Of a stretch of DNA of 64,000 nt, positions 10,201-22,000 are shown in pieces. The stretch is from Pycnococcus provasolii. Its lineage: Eukaryota > Chlorophyta > Pseudoscourfieldiophyceae > Pseudoscourfieldiales > Pycnococcaceae. The position numbers and the translations under genes were made by a program. Positions within the stretch are counted from its first letter, which is position 1, and the number at the start of each line of letters is the position of its first letter. The stretch covers positions 930,001 through 994,000 of the forward strand of contig OW568868.1 of the NCBI GenBank assembly GCA_938743325.2, written 5' to 3'. The notes below the pieces were generated by a model. That model had not been told where the DNA came from and searched no databases. It worked only from the letters and a program-made list of their open reading frames with translations.

Positions 10201-13200
10201 TCGTCGATCGAGCCTGGGGCGACGGCGCGTGACACGCCTGGGAAGAGGCGCGCCACCTCGGCACTCCAGTCGTTGCATTCAACCGCGCGCGCGCGAAGCG
10301 TGCTCTCGTCGTCAAGGCGTAAGGGCAGCGCGTCGCACTGCCTCGCGAGATTGTGGTACTCGCTTGGATCGGGTCGTTCCAGCAGATTTTGATTTTGTCC
10401 GCGCAATTTAAGATCGTGGAATTTGCGCGCGACCGTCTGGCAGCGAGGAAGTACATCGGCGAGGACTTTCGTTTCCGGGATGGGTGGCAGTACCATGGGA
10501 TTCGGCCCACGCCCGGCGAGGAACGCCGGAGAAATGGGCTTGCGCTCTGCCGCCACGAGTCGCTCAGCCTGGCTTACCGTTGCATTTCCGCTCGTCGTCG
10601 AACCAACCTCTTCAGCATGCTTGCACAGCGCGCGTAGCGCGGACGCCAGGTCACGGCTGGCACGCGTCTCCGCGCCACCCCAGCAGAGCCTCTGCCGCTC
10701 CTCCATGAGATCGGCGAGCGCCTCCTGAGTACTTGCAAATCCCGGCTGCTTTTCCACATCCACAGGGGCTGACGAGGGTGGCGAAGCCATGTCCGCCGGA
10801 TCGTAGCGACGCTTTTCCTTGCGTATCCGACCACCTCCCACCCTGTGCTTGCCATCCGTGTCAACAGCTGGCGGCAGTTTGACAGTCTTCAGCGGCGTCA
10901 CGCGCTCGGCACCCGGCAACCCAAAAGCGGTCCACTGACCGCTTAGCGCCGCGCGCGCCTTCGCCTCCCACTCAGATGCCTCCTTGCGCCGCACTGCATT
11001 CACTGCTGGAACGGACTTCTGGCTGCCTTGCGCCTTGACGCTGCATGGTTGGCATCGTTTTGCCGTCGTCGTGCCCAAAACCGCGCCCGCCGGTAAACCT
11101 GCACTGGCGCACCGGGTCGCCTCGCTCGTGGCGGCATCGATAGCCTCGAGACTGTATCGCCACAGCAACGTGCGCTTCGATGGCGCACATTCGCACAGCT
11201 GATCCGCATGACGAAGGCAGGTGAGCCGCCCGGGTGTGCAGCTGCACTCGAGTGCCGACAGATGCAAGCGCTGTCTGCAGATGGAGCACTCGGGATCGCT
11301 CCCACGCCCACCACACCTTCCGAGCGGCGCGCTTTTCACCGTTCCACTCACAAACACATCCTCGCGCAGCGCACGTTCCTCCTCCGCAACCTTGGCAAGC
11401 TCGGGTGCAAGCCAGCAAGCCACGCCCGGCTCGAGGTTTCGTGTGCGGCGCGCAGCGGCGGCGGGCACGTTCGGTCCGCCGCACGCAAGCAGCTCCTCGC
11501 GCTCCTCGCAGAGCAGCTCGCCGCCATCGGTCAAATTCTCAGGCGGCGTATCTCTTAGTTCCTCCTTTCCTACATCGATGCCCACAGCCTCCTCAAGCAC
11601 GAGCTCCTCGTGGCAGAGGCTCTGAGCGAGGCGATTCTCGCGATACCACGCCGACGCCTCACTTGAAAGCGGGAGCCAGTCAATCGGCGCCGCGGCAACG
11701 GACTCCATGCAGTTCATGCCCATATCGACGCGAGCAGTGACGGCGCCAGGGAACACGACGACAAATTGCCGCGGTCGCTGCACTGCCCGGAAGACAGGCA
11801 CGCCATCAGCGACGAGCGTTCGCGGGTGTATCATATCCACGCCGCTAAGCGGCACTGATGTATTGAACGAGTCTGCTCGCCGGGCCGAGTCCAGGAAATC
11901 GTCCACCGCATCATTCGGCACGCTGTACCAGATCTTGTCGTGCCCCCAGTGGTGGTAGGTGATAGAATACAGGTTGTGCTCTTCTATTTTCCACTGTGTG
12001 CTGGAGAAGAGCATTCCCAGAGACAACGTGGGCGTCACCTTGCCAGGTGCGCGTCCCTCAAGGCACCGTAGTAGGCTTGGACACGTGCCACCGAGGTGCG
12101 CGACGTTGTTCAGATTCCACGCGGACTCTTCCACGTCGACGCAATCTCCGTGCATTGGCACGCTGAGCCCGAGGCCGCTACCACGACGTCGTCGATCGTC
12201 ATCGATAACGCCGTCCTCATCTGTGACGACGACGCCGCGGCTTGATCCCTCACCGTCCTGCATCACCTCACGCTGCGCACGACGCCGCGGGAATCCGCTG
12301 CCATGCTTGGCGGAGTCAAGGTTCACCGCCGCCATCACTTCCACAGGCTCCACCGCGCTCTCGACGATGCGCCAGAACTCAGCCTCAAGCTCCTGCCACG
12401 CCGCTCCGAGAGCTCGCGACTCGCCGCCGAGGCGCTCATTCATGAATCCGTCCGCCAGCTGTCGAAAGGTCAGAAAGTCCATTTCGCCGCCATCCTCCAA
12501 GGGCGGTGTTGCGGAGTTGTCTCCCAACGCCGCGCAGCGCGGGCATATCCAGTCACCCTCAGGAATGTCCTCGAGCGGCGGCGACAGGCAGAACGTGTGG
12601 TAGCCGTCATCGCACCTGTCGCACAGAACCATCTTATCTTCATGGTGGCCTCCGTGGCACAGGGGGCAAATCTGGTCGAGGCGAATCGAGGCGTCCCACG
12701 CCAACTGAGGAGACTCGCCGCTCTCCGCTCCCGGGCTCATTTCTGCGTCATTTGGATCTGTCAGTGGGGGCGTCGTCTGCGAGTCCGTCATCTGGTCGTC
12801 GTCGGCATTGTGCAGATGCCCTGTGCAGCCGCCGCCGTCGCCGCCGTCGCCATCGTCATCCTCCTCGTTGGCGTGGCTGTGCCGTTGCTGCGCACCCTCC
12901 GCAAGGTAAGCGACAGCATCTCGCATTTCGTCCGTCGAGTCGTCGCCAAGATGCCGAGGTTCGTCCGCCACATTGTTGTTGTGATTCGTGCTTCTCGGCA
13001 TGATCGTTGACCACGCTGACCCGTCCGCTGCCTTGGCACGCTTGCGTCTCTCCTGGTTTCCCTCGACGCTGCTGATCTGGTTGTGGTCGTTGTTGATGCT
13101 TTCTTCAATGTTTTTGTTGGAGTTTGGTGGTGCATGGCTGCTGCGCTCCAGTGCAAGCAAGCCGCTCACGCACTCGGCGCACGCGCTGTCGCCCTCCCCG

Positions 13201-14161
13201 AAAGCGGGGAACACCTTCCGTGGCAGCGGCCTCGTCGCGTCAATCTCGTCCACGTCAGGACCAATCTTTCTGGGGGTTCCCGGGACCGCCCCGCCTCTGG
13301 AACCCCGAATCGGGCTCCCCGGAGGCGACGCCGCAAGCGCGCCGAATCCGGGGCCCGCCGGGGCGGGAGCCGCTGCCGCCGTCGATGGCGCACCTTGGTT
13401 GTGCGCTCGGGCGCACGAGCGCACCTGGTCGTTCCGGTACACCTCGTACTTGCCAAGGTACTTGCCGTAGACGAGGCGAAGAGAATATGCCGCGTTGTTC
13501 ATGTGCTGGCCCACCTGTGGTTTCGTCGGAACGAAAAGGGAGAACATTTGTTCCAGGGTTGCGTTTGTTTGCTGTTAGTCTCAAGGTTTCCCTAGCGCTT
13601 CAAGTTGTTTCTTTTAATTTTGTGCGAACGTACCATCATCAGCCTAGCGACGTCCTTCCACTTGCGTGTTTCACTCACTCTCTGAGCACCGCCCAGCTCT
13701 GTGACGATGCGAAAGAGCCGCGCGAGGTTTACGACGGCGCCGCCCACCGTGGGCGGCTTGTTCGGAACGCCCACCTGGGCGCCACGCCCACGCCCACCGT
13801 CGTTACGCTCCAGGAATGCGTCGTAGTCTTCCTGGAACGCCGCAGCACTGTCTGCGTTGTGCAGGCGCCGCTGCAGCTCCGCTAGGTGCTGAATCTGCAT
13901 ACGAAACTTGAGCGTGTCCTTGCGCAGGCTGAATCGCGGGTGCCACGAGCGCGGCGGGACAATGGTGGCGATTCCATACCTCTGCACCTCGTCGCGTATG
14001 GCTGCGATGTACGCGAGCGGGTTTGCGAACTCCGCGTCGGTGGGGTGGTAGACGGGCGCCGACCTGAGCGCCACCTTCTCCCCCGCCGATGTGAAGTGCG
14101 ACGCGCTCTCGTCGCGCGGTCGCTGCGCCACGGAGTGTGCGCGCCGTTTGTCGCGAGGCAT
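7248..14161 (-). CDS. KDM5/JARID1-type protein with degenerate JmjC centre
   Basis: Two exons, 14161-13634 and 13514-7248, joined across a 119-nt phase-0 intron (donor GTACGT, acceptor after a pyrimidine-rich CCACAG), giving 2264 residues. The splice completes the ARID domain: [11 protein letters not shown] joins [20 protein letters not shown]. Domain order is that of KDM5: JmjN (about 36-77), ARID (88-203), PHD (452-502), JmjC (630-800), C5HC2 zinc finger (908-965), a long helical PLU-1 region, and a second PHD (2018-2075). KDM5 enzymes demethylate H3K4me2/3. Here the iron motif HxE reads K685-I-E687 and the third ligand histidine aligns with T769, so catalysis is probably lost although the 2-oxoglutarate lysine context (DKIWYSVP) remains. 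A reader or scaffold role is inferred. Confidence 0.88.
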
Positions 14162-14519
14162 TGGCGGCGCGCGTGTGTGTTTGCGTTGCGTAGCACCACA
14201 CTCACCAGCCAGCCTACCCTACCTACCCCCGGCGACTGACGCGCGTACACGAGCGGTAGCGCAGGAGCGCAGGACGCTGATGGCACGAGCGCCGGAGGAG
14301 GGAGCGAGGGAGGGAGGGAGGAGGCTCTCTCCGGGTCTCGGAAACCCTGCCCTGCCCTGCCCTCCGCTCTGCAAATTGGTGGAAAGGGGACCCGTCGTTG
14401 GACGACATGACGATGGCGTGTTCTGGGGATACCTGTTTCCCACTTCGACGTCACCCTCGTTTCGTTGCTCCCCCCCCTCCCTCCCTCCCCTCCAAAATAC
14501 AGCTCGCAGAAGCACAGCC

Positions 14520-15989
14520 ATGGCGCTGCGAGGGTTCGCCAACTCCGCGGTCGCACTCGTGCGCTCACGATGCACGAGCAGTGTGGCCACTACTGCCCCT
14601 GCGGCAGCATCCTTTAGGGTTGGGGGGCTAGGACTGCGCGCCTCGTCCAGCTCGTCCAGCGCATCCGAGGAAAAGACCGTCTTCGGAGGCCTCTCCGACG
14701 AAGACCGCATCTTCACAAACCTCTACGGCAAGCACGACCCCTTCATCAAGGGCGCGCTCGCGCGCGGCGACTGGTACAAGACCAAGGAGCTCGTGCAGAT
14801 GGGACCGGACTGGATTGTCGAGGAAATGAAGGCGTCCGGACTTCGCGGGCGCGGAGGCGCGGGATTCCCCAGCGGACTCAAGTGGTCATTCATGCCCAAG
14901 GTGAGCGACGGACGACCATCCTACCTCGTCGTCAACGCCGACGAGAGCGAGCCGGGAACATGTAAGGACAGGGAAATCATGCGGCAGGACCCTCACAAAC
15001 TCATCGAAGGGTGCCTCATTGCGGGTACTGCCATGCGCGCAAGGGCGGGGTACATCTACATCCGCGGAGAGTACTACGCGGAGCGCAAGGCGCTTGAGCA
15101 GGCGCTGAAGGAGGCGTACGACAGGGGGTTCCTCGGGAAGAATGCGTGCGGCAGCGGCAAGGACTTTGACTTGGTGGTGCACTACGGAGCGGGCGCGTAC
15201 ATCTGCGGCGAGGAGACGGCTCTCATCGAGAGTCTCGAGGGCAAGACGGGAAAACCCAGGCTCAAGCCGCCGTTCCCCGCGGGCGTCGGCCTGTTTGGCT
15301 GCCCCACGACGGTAACGAACGTCGAGACGGTGGCCGTGGCGCCAACCATCCTACGCCGTGGCGCTGACTGGTTCGCGAGCTTCGGGCGACCGAACAACCG
15401 AGGCACAAAGCTGTTCTGCATCTCGGGACACGTTAACAAGCCCTGCACGGTTGAGGAGGAGATGTCCATTAGCCTGCGTGAACTCATCGAGAAGCACTGC
15501 GGTGGAGTGCGCGGCGGATGGGACAACCTGCTTGCCGTCATTCCAGGTGGCAGCAGTACGCCTCTGCTTCCCAAGTCGATTTGCGACGACGTGCTCATGG
15601 ACTTCGATGCGCTCAAGTCATCGGGCAGCGGACTTGGAACCGCCGCGGTGATCGTGATGGACAAGAGCACGGACGTCGTCGACGCCATCGCGCGGCTCAG
15701 CTACTTCTATAAGCACGAGAGCTGCGGGCAGTGCACGCCGTGCCGCGAGGGTACTGGATGGCTGTACAAGATGATGCAGAGGATGCAGACCGGCGACGCG
15801 CGCGTGGAGGAAATTGACCAACTGTGGGAGCTCACGAAGCAAATTGAGGGGCACACCATCTGCGCGCTCGGCGACGCCGCGGCGTGGCCTGTCCAGGGCC
15901 TGATCCGTCACATGCGCCCAGAGCTCGAGAAGCGCATCAATGCGTACAGTGCAGATGCGGCAAATAAGGCGAAGGAGATTGCGAAGTGA
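14520..15989 (+). CDS. NDUFV1: Mitochondrial complex I 51 kDa subunit (NDUFV1/NuoF)
   Basis: A 489-residue NADH-binding subunit of respiratory complex I, which passes electrons from NADH through FMN to the N3 iron-sulfur cluster. Visible are the NADH/FMN loop [15 protein letters not shown] near residue 107, the [14 protein letters not shown] motif, and the 4Fe-4S ligands [15 protein letters not shown] near residue 400. The first 45 residues are rich in Arg, Ser and Ala with no acidic residues until SSASEEK, as expected of a mitochondrial presequence. The frame is open further upstream without a supported start; the ATG at 14520 begins the presequence. The gene is divergent from the KDM5-like gene with about 360 bp between starts. 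Confidence 0.95.
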   Translation: MALRGFANSAVALVRSRCTSSVATTAPAAASFRVGGLGLRASSSSSSASEEKTVFGGLSDEDRIFTNLYGKHDPFIKGALARGDWYKTKELVQMGPDWIVEEMKASGLRGRGGAGFPSGLKWSFMPKVSDGRPSYLVVNADESEPGTCKDREIMRQDPHKLIEGCLIAGTAMRARAGYIYIRGEYYAERKALEQALKEAYDRGFLGKNACGSGKDFDLVVHYGAGAYICGEETALIESLEGKTGKPRLKPPFPAGVGLFGCPTTVTNVETVAVAPTILRRGADWFASFGRPNNRGTKLFCISGHVNKPCTVEEEMSISLRELIEKHCGGVRGGWDNLLAVIPGGSSTPLLPKSICDDVLMDFDALKSSGSGLGTAAVIVMDKSTDVVDAIARLSYFYKHESCGQCTPCREGTGWLYKMMQRMQTGDARVEEIDQLWELTKQIEGHTICALGDAAAWPVQGLIRHMRPELEKRINAYSADAANKAKEIAK

Positions 15990-16050
15990 AACCTAAAAAC
16001 GCTCATTTAGTAATGGAATTGAAAATTTAAGTTCTCTAGTAGGTACATAT

Positions 16051-19000
16051 TTACACATCCTGTTCGTCAATCTTAGCGTCCACCTCCGCCTCATCCACCT
16101 CCTCCTTGGGCTTGGCGCCTTGCATGGCACCTCCGCCTCCAACGCACAGTCCACTGTTCACCACAGCGCCCACGGTGCCGTCGGATCCCAGGAACGCCTT
16201 CACGCCAACAAAAATGAATACGAACATGCAAATCAAAATCAGTGCACCTAAGCACACCAAGAACGACCGACGGCCTGGGCTCAATCCCAGCTCGTTCATC
16301 GCCTCCTCTACGAGAACAGCCTGTATGTCCCCCCACGCCGTCTTGAATTCTTGGTACCCAATGCTGCCCGAGCCATCGGTGTCGGCGCTTGCGTACAGCT
16401 TCTGAATACGGTCCTCGGGAAGCGAAACATTCAGATCGTTGAAGATAGCACGGAATTCTGAGTACTCGATTTCCTCGTCAGCACCTGCGTACCTCTTGAA
16501 GGTCTTAAACAATGCTGCGTCACCACCGTCCGCGCCGGCTGATGCACCAGGGCCAAACCCGTTGCCACCACCACTACCGGTGCCAGCGAAAGCAGTTCCC
16601 ATAGACGATACGCCCCGAGCATTCGAAAACGACTCCACAACAGGTCCGGCAGTAGAGCCAGGCTCCTGCTCAGTCATGGGAGCGGGTGCCGCGGCGGCTG
16701 ACGAAGGTTCTTTGCCTGGCAACTCAGCACTGCGGCGTGGGGAATCGTCCGCCACATCCTCCTCTGGATCCATCGCTTCGGCATTCGCGTCGTTAATCTT
16801 CATCTCGAATTTCCGTGCATTCTTCTCCTGAATGTTGTCCGCATAACTCTGCGCCTTCTTCGCCAGCGCCTTTGCACTCGACGTCACGGATGTCACTAGC
16901 GTTCCGGCAGCGGCTATGTACGGCAAGAAGATGTTCGGGTTGATGATCACGCCTAGCACCACCCAGCAGAACGCGCTCACGATGTAAGCGCAAGTCAGCA
17001 CAAACATAAGGCCAAGCACGGCATAAAAGAGGAGGCGGACGGATCGCGTGATAAAGTTCAGCCGCTCACCCATGATGTAGTAGTTCCCCAGCTCGAACGA
17101 GGCTACGACAATCCACGCAAGCACAGATAGCATGCCGTAGAGAAAGGTAGGCTGCACGCTCTTTTCAAATGCAAAGCCGTCGAAAGGCGAGTGCACTAAA
17201 GTCTTGAGATCTAACAAGTAAAATGTGCCAGTCTGCTGACCCGTTAGAGACTCGATATTCGCCACCGTGTTCTGAAGCGTGAGGAAGGCAAGCATCGCGG
17301 GAACTGGAACGAGCAAGACGAAAGTCACGTGAGTCAACACTTCGGACAGCTGTAGAAAGAACCAAGTCAGAACGTTCAGTTGAAGTACATCCGGGCCGCC
17401 CGAAGGCATCTCGAGCACGCCGTATAGATCCGTGTACTTCTCTCGCTTAGCGGGAATGCCCAGCAGCTTCTCCAGCTCGGCGCAGAACGAATTTTCGGTA
17501 ATCTGCTTGGCAAGCGTCGTCAAACCTCGATGACGCAGATATGACTTATAGTCTTCGAGCAGCGGTTCCATGAGAACAGCATGGTCCGCTTTGTTGTTCG
17601 TCACCTCTACATCAGCCTCGCGCAAGAACGCGTCGAGCTGCGTGCGAGGCTCCGGCCGTTTACCATGCACGACATTGTATCTTTGCTTCGGATCCAGGCG
17701 GTGCTTGCCATTCAGGTGCCGCACGCCACGCAGGACGTAGGGAAAGCGATCGCGAACTTTGATGCGAAGCTTCCTCCACACCTTGTCATCCAATTGCACG
17801 GCATCCACGCCGCTCTTGCGGCAGAAGCGGAGATAGTTTGCACGGAACTTTCGGAGGGTTGTCCGGAACGCTAACTCCGCAGTATGCGCGTAGTACAGCG
17901 TGATGGAGCGCAACACGCCCTCGTCCTCGCAGCCGAGCATGTACGTGATGTTGCGCGAATTGTCTGCGCTACGCGGGGCGGCACGAAGCAGGAATGACGC
18001 CGCTTTCAATGGCTCATCACGAACATTTGCCTGGCTCTTCAAAATAGGCGCGCCGACGCGATAGCGGGGCCCGTCGAACGCGCGCATGGCACCGAGCACC
18101 AGTTGGTATGCTGGGTCTCCAACGCCACACACGCGACTGGCGATTGACTCGGCGCTCGTCTCTCGAACGGTGGTCCAGTACACCTTTGAATTAATTTCGC
18201 CACACGAAGGCACCACATGTGTACATATGAGAGGCAACCCACCGCTAATCTTCGAATACGCGCTGCGCAGCAGTAAGAAGAGAGCAGCGAATATGCGAAA
18301 GTTTTTAATATGCTCCGCCACAGTTTTCATGTAGTTTGGACTCGGAACGTTGACGGACACGTAGTCAAGCTCGCAAAGGCGTTGCGCGGCGAGAGACTGC
18401 GGGGTGACCATTAGCTCAACGCACGTCGTATTGGGGAAGTCGCCGGGAAGCACGATGCCGCTTGTGCCTCCGATGCCACCGGCGAGCTTGCCAAACGCGA
18501 TATTTCGGTAGCATTTCAGGTTGACAAATTCTCTCAGCGAGTTGACGAGAAAGCCCTGAAGTCGCCTCACAATCACCTCGCTGATACGCTGGAAAACACT
18601 AGGTAGACTCGAGCGCACGCGTGTGGGTAGGACTGAACTTGCCAGACTCGCACCCTTGCTTTCAACGCTGGATATCGCCATTTCCAGCATACGCATGCAA
18701 GGAGCAAGCATGACAGGCCGCCTCTTTCGTATCAGCACCTGAATCTTGTCGACGACGTCCTTCAGGTGTGTGTCCTCCTGGCGTTCCACCTCCGCCAGAG
18801 CCGCAATAAAGGTTTCAAACTTAGCCTTCATAGACACCAAGAGGTTCTGGTGTGGGATGTGCATAGGCGACATGCCGTCCTGCGGATTGGTATTCGCCCC
18901 GAGTGCACCTGCCGTCTCACTGGCAATTTTAGAGAGCTCGCTTCCCATGCGAAAGGTGACCAATCGTGCGTGGGCAAGCATCACGTCGTTGAATGAATCC

Positions 19001-22000
19001 GTATATCCGAGCAGCGAAAAGAAGCCCCAGTACGCTTGTGCAACTCCGTACGATATCGTGGACTTGTACGAGGCAAACTTCATGTTCCGACCACGCTTCT
19101 CAAATTGCGCCTGCTTTGCAGCCACCTTCTCGAGAGCATCGCCACCAGAAGCGCCCAATCCAGCGCCAGCGCGCCGCCGGAACGATAACATCGACCGTGC
19201 CTCCTTGCGAAGCCCCCTCCACTTCGCTGCCGTTCCCTCTGGACTTAGGTCATCCACGACCGCATCCTCCTTCCAGCCGCTGCTCTGCAGGAATAGATTT
19301 CCCCACGGATTCCTAAGTTGCCTGGCAATCGGATCGAATGCCATGCCGCACTCTGCCCCGAACGCTTTCGTCTTTTCTGCAATGATATTCTTGTTGATTT
19401 GAAGCGCCCTGTAATCCTTGATTCGCTCGGTGCGATGCTTCTGAATAGCGCGATCTACCTTTGCACTTAGGAGAATGATCAGAACGAGCGCCGTCATGCC
19501 ACCAATCAAGCTGCTCAGAGCAATTGTGATAACGATCATCGTGTTCTTCGCCCACACCGCTTGAATGAGCTTCGGCGCGGCAATGTGCGACTCATCAGCT
19601 ACATACAGTGCCTCATTCGTGGAAAGCCGTCGCTTGCGCACGGTAAACTCCAAGCTCTCACCTTGTGATAGCCTCCGTCGACGGTACCAGGGGAATGTGA
19701 ACCACTGCTTGGTTTGATCCACAAACTTTGTGCCTGGCTGAATGCCGAAGTAGAGACGCGTCATATTGGGAGCCGTCTCAGCAACTGCCGTGAGATTCGC
19801 TGCATTGTGCGCCCGGCGCAACCACAGTGTGCGCTGAAGCGGCTTGCCATCAACGACATTCGGCAGCTCAGTCATCAGCATCTCGAGCAGCGCGACATCA
19901 CGCTGCTCTCGCAAGCTTGCACTCTGCGCATTGCTGCCAGCAGATGTAGATGTTGCATTATCGCTGCTGAGGAGGGTCACAGTGCTATTTCTATTCACCG
20001 CAACGGCGGCAGAGGCGGCGGCGGTGAATGGCACGTTCCATTCAAAATCATTCGTGTAGACGACCGCACCGGAAGACTTTTCGCAGAATCCCTGAGCGAG
20101 GTCAACTTCCATGGCGGAAATCTCAGGTTGAAGGACGCTGGCGGAGAGAAATGAGAGGATAGCTGGACCGAGCTCCATGTAAACTCTGCGTGACGCCCAC
20201 GTCCACGCCGCGTGGTTTGGCACGCCGGGGCCAGCCAGACGCATGAACACGAGCGCGTCTTTGAATTTGCCGTCTTTTGTGTACGCAGCCTGCAGCTCCG
20301 CCATTGTCTTGTTTGCGTTCACGCTCGGGTGTAAGCCACCGGAGAAGCCCTTGTAGAATGCATCGAGGTCGTCAACGGTTTGCCCTGATGCCTGAACCTG
20401 AAAGTGTACCGATCCCTCCTGAACGGTGACGAAAAAGTGCGAAGTGTTGCTCCGTGCCGTGTAGCTCTGCAGCCACGCGGAGTCCAAGGGCGGCGATGAG
20501 GGAGTCGGCGTGGTGGTGGCATTCGTCTCAGATGAGTTATTAAGGGCCGGCGATGATTGTGGTGGTGCTGGCGCACCATTCTGCGAAGTCAGATTTGTCG
20601 AGAGCAATGCCACCTGAAAGCAGTTGGGAGCAAATAGATGATGATCTTCCCCTAAAATGGACTGCGATGTTGCAAGGCGATCGTTGAACGTATTGTACGG
20701 CAGCGTCTCAAGCAGTGCGGCGGGAGAGGTGGAGTTGCTATCACTATGAAAGAGGTGATTGATGAGCGCGTCGCGGCGCGATAGCTCAGCAGCTGTGACT
20801 GGAATTAATCCTAGCTTGATCAGTCCTTCATCTACCTCTTTCTGCGTGACGAGATTATCCTTCTTGTCGTCGAAGAAGGCTGCAGCGCCGTCAAACGTGC
20901 ACGGCTCCAAGCGTGTGCTGCTGGAACCAGCTATGTTAATGGCCGAGGTGGCCACGCCAGGTTGCTCGAGATGCTTCCCCTGTAGGCACGCGCGCGACTT
21001 CGCTGTGCGATACAGCAGGTCTGCATCGCGTGCATGCGCAATCTCGACATAACCCTTGCCTATCATCACATCTGCCGCTCCGATTCGCGCGGCTGGTGTT
21101 GACTGCAAAACTCCACGCTGCGCGTGTATGCTTAGGCGGCCAATGGCCGAGGCGGCGAGCAGCTTTATCTGAACAGACTCCTCAGGTGAGCTCACCTTTA
21201 GCTCATCAAGGGCCAAGGCTTCGTGTGCAAGTACCACCTCGGCGCTGCCCGCAAGCTGTGAATCAGCTTCGGCAAGCTTTGGTAACGACATTGGATCGCT
21301 CGAATCAGTTGTATTTGTCACGTTAGTACCTTCTGCGTTGGTGGGAGAAGCCACAGGAAGTGCATCGACCGCACTCCCAATGTTGACATGCAGACTAAGA
21401 GGCCCGCTTGCCTTGCCACGGTACAGTGTAACGAAGCAGCTCCGATAGCACTCGGAATGGACGATACTTCCAGCGCAGCCTTTCTGATTTTTGATGGAAA
21501 GACGAGCGGTGCGATTCGCGTCCGCCAATTGAAGCACTTGCTTAGCCGTTGTGTTCGGAAACGAGGCATCCGAGGTACCGAGAGTGCGGTGAACGTAGAT
21601 GCGATGTTGCGTCGCATTGTCCATCGTCGTGACGTGAAGATAGCACGCCGTGAGATTCAGCTCGAGTCGAGAGACGTTGCGCGGCACCGTGAGATAACCC
21701 GGCTCGTAGTCGTAGCCACCATTATCATGCAGCCAGAAGTTCACGCTGACGTCCGGCAAGACGAGCGCTAATATGAGAAAAGTGATCGTGACGCAGGCTG
21801 CGATGACTGTCTGTCCGATGCGCATTCCATCTTCGGACGTGTAGTGCTGCTGGCGAGTGAGCGACGCCATGAACGATCCAGCGCTACCGAAGCTAACGAG
21901 GCGATGATACAGGTACGTGGGCATCGCGAAGCCTGATCCGTCCATGTCCATCCTAGCACTCGCCTCGCCGTCGCTGGGTGCACCGTCATCGTCGTCGTCG

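Noticed and set aside
9232-10392. 386-codon plus-strand frame inside the KDM5-like gene
   Set aside because: Ser/Ala/Arg-rich antisense shadow of the PLU-1 helical region.
13547-14161. Separate short JmjN gene next to an ARID-lacking large gene
   Set aside because: A clean phase-0 GT-AG intron joins them and completes the ARID domain, so they are one gene.
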